The notes beneath the pieces were generated by a model, which did not search any database, was not told where the DNA came from, and saw only the letters and a list, made by a program, of their open reading frames with translations. Made by a program: the position numbers and the translations under genes. Positions 8,408 to 15,734 of a stretch of 64,000 nt of DNA are shown here, piece by piece (the stretch's first letter is position 1; each line of letters opens with the position of its first letter). The stretch lies in NCBI RefSeq assembly GCF_000807675.2, contig NZ_CP019962.1, positions 1,116,001-1,180,000 of the forward strand, given 5' to 3'. The DNA is from Eubacterium limosum. Lineage in GTDB: Bacteria > Bacillota > Clostridia > Eubacteriales > Eubacteriaceae.

Positions 8408-8772
8408 TCTGACCGTCGAAAATGGTTGAACTGCTGAGTTATTTGCTTTGTTTAGTTCGGTCACTTATGAGAAATAAGCTCCCTCACTAGCCAAAGCAGA
8501 CGCCTTGCATTTTAACCATTTTCTAGCTCAGAAAAGCTGAGTCCGGTTTCCAGTGGAAACCGGCAGCGAGTAAGGAGCGTAAGCGGACGAGTGATAACGA
8601 AGCAAACGCATTTTTCCCAGGAAGGTATCCTGTCAGAAGAGAAGAGCTTTTAGGGGAAAATGTGGTCCTTGCTTTTAATGGCGGAAATTTTCCCCATTAA
8701 TATAAATTCTAGTCTAGTCATTACCCGGCAATGGTGACTTAAAACCCACATTGCCGGAGAAAGGATGATGTT
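8408..8772 (+). ncRNA. Structured amtB-glnB spacer (candidate regulatory RNA)
   Basis: No gene. Perfect pairings are nested: 8418-8427 with 8514-8523 (10 bp); inside it 8444-8450 with 8492-8498 (7 bp); inside that a hairpin at 8464-8478. Then come hairpins at 8527-8541 and 8543-8563 (9-bp stem, AGT loop). Further downstream 8653-8661 pairs with 8687-8695 (9 bp), and 8725-8733 with 8749-8757 (9 bp) ends right before the glnB ribosome site. I do not recognise a known riboswitch. It may be a regulatory or processed RNA controlling PII synthesis relative to AmtB. Confidence 0.45.
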
Positions 8773-9111
8773 ATGAAACAGATTGAAGCCATTATCCGTC
8801 CAGAGAAGCTTGAGCCTTTGAAGGATGCGTTTTTTAAATATAAAATCCATGGAATGAATGTCCGTCAGGTCCTGGGCTGCGGCAGCCAGATGGGCTGGGT
8901 CGCCCATAACCGCGGGTCTAAGGTGATGATGAACATGCTCCCAAAGGTCGAGGTGAAAATTGTGGTGCCGGACGATAAGGTGGACGCGGTGGTCAGGGTC
9001 ATTCTAGAAACCGTGAGAACCGGAGAGATCGGCGACGGAAAGATTTTTGTCAAACCAGTTGAGGAGTGTATCCGCATCCGTACCGGGCAGCGTGACGATG
9101 ACGCACTGTAA
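8773..9111 (+). CDS. PII signal protein (GlnB/GlnK family) without the uridylylation tyrosine
   Basis: 112 residues. MKQIEAIIRP opens the typical PII fold, LPKVEVKIVV follows the T-loop, and TGEIGDGKIFV is the C-terminal signature. In the T-loop (about 37-55) the sequence GCGSQMGWVAHNRGSK places Asn where Tyr51 of E. coli GlnB is uridylylated, so that modification is not possible. PII proteins bind ATP/ADP and 2-oxoglutarate and plug AmtB or tune nitrogen enzymes. Pairing with amtB fits a GlnK-like role. AAAGGATG is the ribosome site. A terminator follows. Confidence 0.88.
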   Translation: MKQIEAIIRPEKLEPLKDAFFKYKIHGMNVRQVLGCGSQMGWVAHNRGSKVMMNMLPKVEVKIVVPDDKVDAVVRVILETVRTGEIGDGKIFVKPVEECIRIRTGQRDDDAL

Positions 9112-9120
9112 ATGATAGTG

Positions 9121-9147
9121 ACTACCGCTTAATGCGGTAGTTCTTTT
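9121..9147 (+). terminator. Terminator of the amtB-glnB unit
   Basis: 8-bp perfect stem ACTACCGC/GCGGTAGT with loop TTAAT, followed by TCTTTT, ten bases after the PII stop codon. Confidence 0.85.
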
Positions 9148-10391
9148 AAATTACTAAAAAAACAGTACGGCGTTCATTATCGTTTGTTAAGATAAGGTAG
9201 CTGGTAAAAAGTAGAGATGCTGCATTGGCAGACTAAGGCTACAGCATGGAAAGCAAAAAGTTTATTTAAATATTGAATGGTGATAAAAAGATTTGTAGTT
9301 AAAGGATAGATTGATTCTCAGTGAAAATTAGATGAATCACAAGGTCTAAAACATAAAACACACAAGCAACAAACCCTAAAGAAAAGCAAGCATTTCAAAG
9401 CATTCACAATTTTTCAAGAACAAACGAATAAATATATGTATGAGATTTATTATTTTAATATTAATATTTTTTGGGGGTTTAAAAATTTTATAATTTATGT
9501 ACATTATTAGAAATTATCAAAGACAAAAAAGTGGATTGTCTTTTACGCATAAGTCAATTAAATATATAGTAAATTGGAATTGAGTATAGTATAATATGGA
9601 TATAAAAAAGAAAAAAATATGATACTAGATTGATACCAAAAAGAGAAATACTAGAAAATTAGTAGATGAGGAAACGCTAGATATTGCTTTTAATAGAGAT
9701 AATGCACACGATATATAGTAAAGAGTATGTTGGTTTATTGAATGGGAATAAAAAAGAATAGCGAAAGACTTTGTGTAGAATGTAAATTAGTTTATTTAAG
9801 ACATAAGTACTGCTTGATAAATTATTGTTCGAATTTTATTTAATATAGTAGCTTATTATTCAGGCTGTCTGTTAATTTACATGCAGAACACAAAACCGTG
9901 AAAAGGCGTGAAAAGAAGGGAAGAAACGTGGAAAGGCTGAATATAAGCGGGGTTATGGTGTAAAGGAAAGTGAAAAAGTGGGAGAAGTGAAAAGGGCGAT
10001 TGTAAAAAAAGGCGAGCATTTGAACGGTCAAGAAATTGGCCGATTTTTTATTTTTTGTAAAGTATTTAAATAGCGTTTAAATAATGATAAAAAAACGCTG
10101 AAATGTTGTTAAAATGGGCAAGTACAGAATGCGAGATAGGCCAACGATGTTAAAATTCTGATAGAAATCACTATTAAAATCAACAGTATGCCTCGATAGA
10201 AGAAAGAAATTTTGATTTGTTAAGATATAGAAGCATTCAAAAGCCCTTAAATAGGCGTTTAAAGGCTTTTGATAAACGTAAAAAATAGTGGCGCAACCAA
10301 GCAACTAAAAGCAAAATTACAAACAACTGGTTGCGTGTTCATACTTATGAACAAAATATCAAAAAAAATTATTTGTTTGGGTTAAAGCATA
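9148..10391. other. AT-rich gene-free region containing the prophage left end
   Basis: I see no convincing gene in either strand. From about 9895 onward GTGAAAA-like motifs cluster (9896-9910, 9927, 9967, 9984), resembling the GCGTGAAAA and TGCGAAAA motifs at the right prophage end (43911-43940), so transposase end sites probably begin near 9.87-9.90 kb. Inverted repeats occur at 10238-10271 (14 bp, one mismatch, a possible repressor-transcript terminator) and about 10292-10340 (8-bp arms CGCAACCA/TGGTTGCG). The exact left terminus and a target duplication could not be found. Confidence 0.4.
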
Positions 10392-10766
10392 TTATTCGGC
10401 CACCATGAAATTTTCATATTCATAACTAGAAGTTTTATCACGTAACAGTTTATAAAGGTCTCCTTTTAAGATAACTTTATCTTCATAGGATAGCTTTCTC
10501 CATTGAGTAATAATTTCTTTTTCCTCAGTACTTAAAGAAAAACCGATATCGGTAGTTTTGCTGTCATCCTCTCCAAAAAGAAGAAAATTTGGTGATACTG
10601 CGAAAATATCGCATAGTTGCATTATTTGTTCTAATGTAGGTTTTGATTTATTATTTTTCCAATCAGTTAAAGGACTTTTTTTCAAGTTTAATAGTTTCCC
10701 CAGCTCCTTTCCAGTCATGTTCCTTTCATCTATTAAATTCAAAATTCTGTTAATAATTTCATTCAA
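10392..10766 (-). CDS. Phage repressor, XRE-type helix-turn-helix
   Basis: 124 residues with an N-terminal HTH (GKELGKLLNLKKSPLTDWKNN region) followed by a domain typical of small lysogeny repressors (SLSTEEKEIITQWRKLS). The start codon is TTG at 10766 behind AGGAGG; the nearby ATG is out of frame. It is divergent from the early operon, and both promoters contain 15-bp TGCG...CGCA operators. An exact copy of the second operator lies inside this gene at 10599-10613, so the repressor may bind its own coding sequence. Confidence 0.85.
   Translation of the reverse strand: MNEIINRILNLIDERNMTGKELGKLLNLKKSPLTDWKNNKSKPTLEQIMQLCDIFAVSPNFLLFGEDDSKTTDIGFSLSTEEKEIITQWRKLSYEDKVILKGDLYKLLRDKTSSYEYENFMVAE
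10599..10613. promoter_or_regulatory. Intragenic repressor operator O3
   Basis: TGCGAAAATATCGCA, identical in all 15 bases to the early-promoter operator at 10814-10828 and located within the repressor coding region. Confidence 0.6.
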
Positions 10767-10783
10767 TATTAAAACCTCCTAAA

Positions 10784-10798
10784 TGCGAATTATACGCA
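10784..10798. promoter_or_regulatory. Operator O1 over the repressor promoter
   Basis: TGCGAATTATACGCA, an imperfect inverted repeat with the same TGCG/CGCA arms as O2. On the minus strand it contains a TATAAT box (10789-10794), probably the -10 of the repressor promoter. Its centre is 30 bases, about three helical turns, from that of O2. Confidence 0.6.
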
Positions 10799-10806
10799 AA
10801 TACAGC

Positions 10807-10835
10807 TTGACATTGCGAAAATATCGCATTATAAT
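10807..10835 (+). promoter_or_regulatory. Early promoter with embedded operator O2
   Basis: Consensus TTGACA (10807-10812), 17-base spacer, TATAAT (10830-10835). The spacer holds the 15-bp inverted repeat TGCGAAAATATCGCA (10814-10828), so repressor binding would block polymerase directly. It drives the early operon that starts at 10949. Confidence 0.9.
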
Positions 10836-10948
10836 ATAGTCATACTAATGAACTGTTGAATTCATTATACCGAATTTTTTAAGAAATGTATATGAAAACA
10901 AAATGAAAGGTAGGCAGATTTAAGACTGCCAGTTAGGGAGGTGTTAGG

Positions 10949-11161
10949 ATGCCGAAAACAACCAATCAATTAACTGATTTTGGAAAATGGGTTAAAAAGG
11001 TTTTAATTGACAAAGAAATGACTGTTTCAGAGCTTGCAAAAGCCATAGGGTATTCTCAAACAATGGTTTCTAAGGTGATTCATGGAGAACGTCCTGGGCA
11101 TCGTTGTCGTGCGGAAATTACGAAATATTTATCTTCTTTAGATATTGACAAAGTATCGTGA
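10949..11161 (+). CDS. Small HTH regulator (Ner/Cro-like position)
   Basis: 70 residues, first gene of the early operon. The segment VSELAKAIGYSQTMVSKVIHG is a clear helix-turn-helix. GGGAGGTG precedes the ATG. By position it may play the role of Mu Ner or Cro and damp early and repressor transcription; no sequence evidence shows which. Confidence 0.75.
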   Translation: MPKTTNQLTDFGKWVKKVLIDKEMTVSELAKAIGYSQTMVSKVIHGERPGHRCRAEITKYLSSLDIDKVS

Positions 11162-11174
11162 AGGGAGGGAGAAC

Positions 11175-11381
11175 ATGAAGGGAAAAACAATTTTTATCAG
11201 TCTCGTTCTTGGTTTAATCCTTTGGATACCAGCAGTACAGTACGCATGTAATCAGAGAGCTGTTTTTGGCATCGGCTCAGAAATCCTCCTGCCTTTCATG
11301 TTCGTGGGTGGGGCCTATTTTATGCTTGATGTTTTTGACACGGTGAAGAATTGGTACTGGTATTACCGAAAAAAGAAGTAG
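11175..11381 (+). CDS. Small membrane protein, unknown function
   Basis: 68 residues with two hydrophobic stretches (IFISLVLGLILWIPAVQYA and ILLPFMFVGGAYFMLDVF) and a basic tail YYRKKK. The start is the ATG at 11175 behind AGGGAGGGAG. The UAG stop codon overlaps the first bases of the first hammerhead-like element, so cleavage would occur 24 nucleotides after the stop. I do not recognise the family. Confidence 0.6.
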   Translation: MKGKTIFISLVLGLILWIPAVQYACNQRAVFGIGSEILLPFMFVGGAYFMLDVFDTVKNWYWYYRKKK

Positions 11382-11438
11382 TCGAAACGGCGGGAAATCG
11401 CCGTCTGTCGGGAATGGCCGCCCGGCACTGAAGAGACA
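11380..11438 (+). ncRNA. Hammerhead ribozyme candidate 1 (type II)
   Basis: Core in circularly permuted type-II order. GAAA at 11384-11387. Stem III is 11388-11393 with 11398-11403 closed by a GAAA tetraloop, and A11387 pairs with U11404. C11405 is at the cleavage position. Stem I is 11406-11412 with 11421-11427 (one G-U). CUGAAGA is at 11428-11434, where the variable core position is A. Stem II is 11381-11383 with 11435-11437, only 3 bp. Predicted cleavage after 11405 leaves a 50-nt leader before the gene at 11456. Confidence 0.85.
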
Positions 11439-11455
11439 GGCTAGAAAGGATAAAA

Positions 11456-11740
11456 ATGTTTTTTAAAACAGGTGATTTTGTGCAGCTAGCGAATAAGCAT
11501 GTATTTGAAGTGGTGTACGCTGATGAAAAAAAGGCTGTTTGCTTATTTCTGCACGGGGGTAAAAAGCGTGGATATTTTTATAGCGATCATACAGCGGTTA
11601 TCGCAAATGAGGTTCGATATTACAAAAATGCTCATTGGCTAAAAAAGATTCCCAAAATAGATAAAATCAACGAACTATCTTGGGAACCTTTAGAGACACA
11701 ACTTAATTATACAATTGGTCAAGAAACTTTGTGGGCATAA
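11456..11740 (+). CDS. Hypothetical early phage protein
   Basis: 94 residues, soluble, beginning MFFKTGDFVQLANKHVF. A GAAAGGA ribosome site lies just downstream of the first hammerhead element. The N-terminal part resembles a small beta-barrel (KxGDFVQL...FEVVYADEKKAVCLF), but I cannot assign a family. Its 3' end overlaps the opposing gene 11719-11925 by 22 bases. Confidence 0.55.
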   Translation: MFFKTGDFVQLANKHVFEVVYADEKKAVCLFLHGGKKRGYFYSDHTAVIANEVRYYKNAHWLKKIPKIDKINELSWEPLETQLNYTIGQETLWA

Positions 11741-11925
11741 ACTTCCACTTCGTAATCGCAACCGTCTTTAAAAAAGTTGTGAAGGAGTTGATCCACTTCA
11801 TAAACAGGGCCACCAGCACTTAAGGATACTTGTTCGCCAATTTTTGGCAGGCGCTTAACAGAGCGCGATTTGTTCACAGATTTTTTACCATCTTTAAGAT
11901 GAAAAAATACTTTTGTACCAGACAT
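11719..11925 (-). CDS. Small antisense-oriented phage gene, unknown
   Basis: 68 residues, basic N-terminal half (VFFHLKDGKKSVNKSRSVKR) and acidic C-terminal half. AAAGGAGT precedes the ATG on the minus strand, which supports it as real. It is transcribed against the early operon and overlaps the tail of the preceding gene by 22 bases, so its mRNA would be antisense to the early transcript. No family recognised. Confidence 0.55.
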   Translation of the reverse strand: MSGTKVFFHLKDGKKSVNKSRSVKRLPKIGEQVSLSAGGPVYEVDQLLHNFFKDGCDYEVEVYAHKVS

Positions 11926-12009
11926 TTTCCAGACTCCTTTCCTGTTATTTCAGCGTTGCAGGCTGATACTATTAGTGTAACAGGATCTAAGCGGAATGTA
12001 AAATAACAT

Positions 12010-12068
12010 AGTCGAAACGGCGGGAAACCGCCGTCTGCCGGGAATGGCCGCCCGACACTGATGAGACT
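12010..12068 (+). ncRNA. Hammerhead ribozyme candidate 2 (type II)
   Basis: GAAA at 12014-12017. Stem III is 12018-12023 with 12028-12033 (6 bp, all Watson-Crick, GAAA loop). A12017 pairs with U12034, with C12035 at the cleavage site. Stem I is 12036-12042 with 12051-12057 (one C-A mismatch). CUGAUGA is at 12058-12064. Stem II is 12010-12013 with 12065-12068 (4 bp). Cleavage after 12035 leaves a 50-nt leader before the gene at 12086, the same length as for copy 1. Confidence 0.88.
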
Positions 12069-12085
12069 GGCTAGAGAGGATAAAA

Positions 12086-12301
12086 ATGATTAAAGAAGGA
12101 CACATCCATTTAGACTACAAGGAAAACAGTGATCCAACATTAGACCTCGATGCGGATAGCATGGAAGAAATTGTCGTAATGGTTGGAATTATTTTAGAAA
12201 AGGTCGGAGCCTTATTCAGCGATGACCGTGCGTCTTTTGACATTTATAAAGATTTTATACTTGGGAAAATTTATTCACTTGAAGAGGGTGAACATATGTA
12301 A
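12086..12301 (+). CDS. Hypothetical acidic early phage protein
   Basis: 71 residues, strongly acidic, with a predicted helical middle (MEEIVVMVGIILEKVGALF). GAGAGGA lies 6 bases before the ATG, directly behind the second hammerhead element. Unknown family. A third hammerhead element follows 18 bases after the stop. Confidence 0.55.
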   Translation: MIKEGHIHLDYKENSDPTLDLDADSMEEIVVMVGIILEKVGALFSDDRASFDIYKDFILGKIYSLEEGEHM

Positions 12302-12319
12302 AAAGAGGTAGCCCCCAAA

Positions 12320-12379
12320 TGTCGAAACGGCGGGAAACTGCCGTCTGCCGAGGGCTGACCACCCGGTACTGATGAGACA
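12320..12379 (+). ncRNA. Hammerhead ribozyme candidate 3 (type II)
   Basis: GAAA at 12324-12327. Stem III is 12328-12333 with 12338-12343 (one G-U, GAAA loop). A12327 pairs with U12344, with C12345 at the cleavage site. Stem I is 12346-12350 with 12364-12368, then a bulged A and two more pairs. CUGAUGA is at 12369-12375. Stem II is 12320-12323 with 12376-12379 (4 bp). The stem I sequence differs from copies 1-2 yet still pairs. It precedes the transposase start at 12404 by a 58-nt cleaved leader. Confidence 0.85.
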
Positions 12380-12403
12380 GGTCGATGAAAGGCAGGTGAT
12401 ACA

Positions 12404-14416
12404 GTGGAATGTTTAACGGTCAAACAAGTTGCAGATATTAAAGGCTGTTCACAACAATACATTAGAAAAATAATCGGGCAAGGAAAAATAACTGCTATTG
12501 AAGCTGAAGAGCCAATTAACCATCGTGTTCAATATCTGATTCCCATTGAAACATTGCCTGAGGATATTCGTCAGAAATACTATACCAGTATTGCCACAGA
12601 TGGCCCGCCGGTTCCGATTCCGAAAGAAAAGGCGGAAAAGAAGGAGAAGCCCAAAGCCAATAAGCCTTTTGAAGCCTATAACCAGAAAGAGCGTGAGGAA
12701 ATTATGCAGTGGTGTGAGATTTTGGAATTATGGCAGCAAAAGCGTAACTGCTTTGAATCAAAGGTAGAGGGAGATCGAAACGTGGTCGGGTACCTGAAAT
12801 GTGAGTACCCGGACAAGCAGATTTCTGTGGATATTCTCTACCGGAAATATGCGGCGTACAAAGCCGGTGATTTCGGCGGTCTTCTGGATGGCCGGGGCGG
12901 CTGGAACCGCGGTAAGAGCGCAGTACCAGAAGTCTTATTTCTCCAGTTTCTCTACTTTTATCTTGATGATCGGCAGCCAGCAGTGAGCGTTTGCTATCGG
13001 GCCACCGTTGATGCAGCTAAAGAACTGTATCCGGAGATGGTGGCTCAGTTTCCAAGTGAACAGAGCTTTCGGCGCAAGCTGAAAAAGGAAGTACCAGAAG
13101 CCGTAGTACGATATATGCGCTTGGGCGAAAAAGAATGCTTCGATAAAGCGGCACCATATATTGAACGTTGGTATGATGATACTGAAGCCAATGACGTCTG
13201 GATCGCGGATAACCATACCTGGGATGTGATGGTGATGCGGGATGATGGCAGCGAGGTCGTGCATCGCATGTACCTGACGGCTTTTCTGGATGCCAAGAGC
13301 GGCGTCCTGACCGGCTGGAACGTAACCGACAATCCCTGCTCGGACAGCACGATCTTTGCCCTGCGTCATGGAATACTGCGGCACGGCATTCCCAGGGTCT
13401 GCTACTTTGACAATGGGACCGAGTTCCTGACCTACGACATCGCAGGCCGGGGACACCGGACCCGGAAAAGCCAGCGGGATGTACCCAAGCCGGAAACCAT
13501 TCTGGCAAAGCTGGGCATTGAGATGAAAAACGCCATTGTCCGAAACGCCAAGGCCAAGCCCATTGAGCGGACCTTCTCCACCTTAAAGGAGCATATTTCC
13601 AAGCTTCTGACCGGGTACTGCGGCGGGAAGCCATCGGAACGGCCTGAAAGCCTGAAGCGCCAACTGAAAAACGGCAATATCCCGGTTGACAGTGAATTCC
13701 GAGAGATTATTGACACGTTGATTGAAGGCCAGTACAATCAGGAACCTTACGGAGGAACTGAAAAAGCGTATCAAGGCATGAGCCGCCTGGAAGTCTGGAA
13801 CGAAAGCATCCAACATACCGTCCAGCGCATTGCCAGCGAAGAGGATCTGAACCTGATGCTCATGCGAAACACAAGGTACCAGACTGTAGGGCGTAACGGG
13901 GTCAAGGTTGAGATCGCCGGAGAAAAACTTTGGTATAGCAACGCAGAAACCTGGCAGCATGTCGGCGATAAAGTCTACGTGCGCTATGATCCAACGGATT
14001 TAAAAACCGTCCGAGTTTACGATCTGGAAGACCGTTTCCTTTATACCTGCGAACTGGAACGCGAGCTGCTGCTGAACTTCATTGAAGATGATGTGGATGC
14101 GCTGGCCGATGCCAATGAAAAAGTCCGCGCCAGAAAGAAAGCCATCCGGAACTATGCCAAAGGCATCACGGATCGGCTGCCCGCAGAATATAAAATAGAC
14201 ATGCTTGATCTGAGCATCCGTAAGGCCAAGCTTGCCCGCGAGGGTGTGAACATTGCACAGTCCAGCGTGATTGAACCCATCCGGATTGATCCGGCCAAGG
14301 AAACCGACCATCTGCAGGAGCTGCCCATGGCCTCCGGTGCGGACAACGTGGTATCCATTGATATCGAGCGCATGAACGCCCGGGCAGAAATGCGAAAAAG
14401 AAATAAAAGAAGATAA
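12404..14416 (+). CDS. Mu-type DDE transposase
   Basis: 670 residues. An N-terminal winged-helix/HTH (TVKQVADIKGCSQQYIRKIIG) binds the phage ends. The RNase-H-fold catalytic core carries the acidic residues in IADNHTWD and CYFDNGTEF and a downstream Glu in AKPIERTF. A Mu-transposase C-terminal beta-barrel (YDPTDLKTVRVYD) follows. GTG start behind AGGCAGGTGAT. It catalyses integration and replicative transposition together with the ATPase at 14449. Confidence 0.93.
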   Translation: MECLTVKQVADIKGCSQQYIRKIIGQGKITAIEAEEPINHRVQYLIPIETLPEDIRQKYYTSIATDGPPVPIPKEKAEKKEKPKANKPFEAYNQKEREEIMQWCEILELWQQKRNCFESKVEGDRNVVGYLKCEYPDKQISVDILYRKYAAYKAGDFGGLLDGRGGWNRGKSAVPEVLFLQFLYFYLDDRQPAVSVCYRATVDAAKELYPEMVAQFPSEQSFRRKLKKEVPEAVVRYMRLGEKECFDKAAPYIERWYDDTEANDVWIADNHTWDVMVMRDDGSEVVHRMYLTAFLDAKSGVLTGWNVTDNPCSDSTIFALRHGILRHGIPRVCYFDNGTEFLTYDIAGRGHRTRKSQRDVPKPETILAKLGIEMKNAIVRNAKAKPIERTFSTLKEHISKLLTGYCGGKPSERPESLKRQLKNGNIPVDSEFREIIDTLIEGQYNQEPYGGTEKAYQGMSRLEVWNESIQHTVQRIASEEDLNLMLMRNTRYQTVGRNGVKVEIAGEKLWYSNAETWQHVGDKVYVRYDPTDLKTVRVYDLEDRFLYTCELERELLLNFIEDDVDALADANEKVRARKKAIRNYAKGITDRLPAEYKIDMLDLSIRKAKLAREGVNIAQSSVIEPIRIDPAKETDHLQELPMASGADNVVSIDIERMNARAEMRKRNKRR

Positions 14417-14448
14417 TCGGCGGGGGTGCCGAAATGAAAGGAGCAATA

Positions 14449-15369
14449 ATGAAACCACTGAGTGAGGAACAAAAAAAGGTATTGGAACAATTTGACCAGC
14501 TTGCAAAAACCGAGGGAAGCCAGAACAAGGCCTGCCAGAAGGTTGGCATCAGTAGTGCCATTATATCCGGCATCCGCAGCGGGAAATATGAGGGCGATGC
14601 GGATAAGCAGATACAAAAGCTGCAGGACTATTTTTCCGTGAAGGATGAAGCCGTTGAAAGCTACGTCAACAGCGGCTACGTGGAAACCAGCATCTCAAAA
14701 AAGGTGTATGGCTATATCCGAAACGCACAGATCAAGGGCGGCCTGATCGCCCTATCCGGGGACGCCGGGATTGGAAAGACCCAGGCGATCCGGAAATATG
14801 TACACGATCATCCCTATGATACGATCTGGATCACCGCAAACCCCTGTTTAAACAGCGTTAAACCCGTTTTAAAAGCCCTTTGCCGGGAGTTGAACGTCAT
14901 CGCCCGAACCAATGATGATATGTACATTGGCATCCAGGACAAGCTGCGGGACGGGATGGTGCTGGTATTCGATGAGGCCCAGCATCTGCACCTGAAGACC
15001 ATTGAGGTGCTGCGGGGCTTTTCAGACTATTTCTCAGATAACGGCATGACCCTGGGGATCATCTTTATCGGGAATGTCGAAACCATTAATAAGTTTGGCG
15101 GCAAGCAGGAGGCCGTATTCCACCAGATCAGCAACCGCACCAAACAGAAACCCGTGCTCAAGGCCACGGACATCACTCGGGAAGACATTGAGCAGCTTTT
15201 TCCAGAGATTGCGGCGGAAGCATCCTCCGTGGATTTTCTCTGGGGCATTGCCCAGAGCGCCCAGGCGATCCGTGGGGCCACCAACCTGTACAGCAACGCC
15301 TTTGACAATGGGGATACCAGCTATGAAGGGCTGGTTGCCATGGCGAAACATATGGAAATGCGCTTATAA
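14449..15369 (+). CDS. MuB-like AAA+ transposition ATPase
   Basis: 306 residues from the ATG at 14449, chosen because AAAGGAG lies seven bases ahead; an upstream in-frame ATG at 14434 overlaps that site. The N-terminal HTH (QNKACQKVGISSAIISGIRSGKY) resembles MuB. Walker A is GDAGIGKTQ and Walker B is VLVFDEAQHL. MuB selects target DNA, stimulates the transposase and gives target immunity. It follows the transposase gene by 32 bases, as in Mu. Confidence 0.92.
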   Translation: MKPLSEEQKKVLEQFDQLAKTEGSQNKACQKVGISSAIISGIRSGKYEGDADKQIQKLQDYFSVKDEAVESYVNSGYVETSISKKVYGYIRNAQIKGGLIALSGDAGIGKTQAIRKYVHDHPYDTIWITANPCLNSVKPVLKALCRELNVIARTNDDMYIGIQDKLRDGMVLVFDEAQHLHLKTIEVLRGFSDYFSDNGMTLGIIFIGNVETINKFGGKQEAVFHQISNRTKQKPVLKATDITREDIEQLFPEIAAEASSVDFLWGIAQSAQAIRGATNLYSNAFDNGDTSYEGLVAMAKHMEMRL

Positions 15370-15373
15370 CGGA

Positions 15374-15389
15374 TGGGGCTTCGGCCCCA
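15374..15389 (+). other. UUCG-capped hairpin after the MuB-like gene
   Basis: TGGGGC-TTCG-GCCCCA, a 6-bp stem with a very stable cUUCGg tetraloop, five bases after the stop codon at 15369. No T-tract follows, so it is more likely an mRNA 3' stabiliser or processing site than a terminator. Confidence 0.5.
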
Positions 15390-15478
15390 CCCCTATCAAA
15401 TGCAGGCAAGGCCGGTCACAACCCCGGAAAAATGCAGAGTGGATAGAGGTCTTTAAAAATGGAATAGGAGGTGCAAAA

Positions 15479-15733
15479 ATGACGATGCACAAAAAAGTAA
15501 CCAGTAAGGGCGGTCTGACCATTCCGAGAGAAGCAAGGGCGGAGCTTGGGCTTTTTCCAGGCCAGGCTCTTGACCTGGAGATTGAACAGGATCGCCTGGT
15601 GTTGAAAAAACACATCAAAACCTGTCGTTTCTGCGGCAGCCCCGAGGATATCCGGACAGCGATGGGCATTGATTTCTGCCGGTCCTGTGGCCTTGAACTG
15701 GCGGATTGTATTTATTTAGAATCGGGGGATTGA
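15479..15733 (+). CDS. SpoVT/AbrB-type swapped-hairpin protein with zinc ribbon
   Basis: 84 residues. The first half (KKVTSKGGLTIPREARAELGL) is an AbrB/MazE-like DNA-binding swapped hairpin. The second half holds a CxxC...CxxC zinc ribbon (CRFCG and CRSCG). The start at 15479 follows AGGAGG; the longer open frame from 15074 overlaps the ATPase gene and is not used. Probably a phage transcription regulator or a transposition accessory. Confidence 0.75.
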   Translation: MTMHKKVTSKGGLTIPREARAELGLFPGQALDLEIEQDRLVLKKHIKTCRFCGSPEDIRTAMGIDFCRSCGLELADCIYLESGD

Positions 15734-15734
15734 C

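Noticed and set aside
8408-8600. Cobalamin, c-di-GMP, THF or glutamine riboswitch
   Set aside because: None of the conserved core motifs of these classes could be matched; only generic pairing is present.
9290-9300. TGTAG at 9294 as the left prophage terminus matching the right-end TGTAGC
   Set aside because: The preceding five bases (AGATT) do not equal the right flank (ATATT) and no end-site motif cluster follows directly.
9148-9860. Missing 5' half of the truncated membrane-protein gene on the left of the prophage
   Set aside because: All frames in this AT-rich stretch are broken and no hydrophobic coding segment is present.
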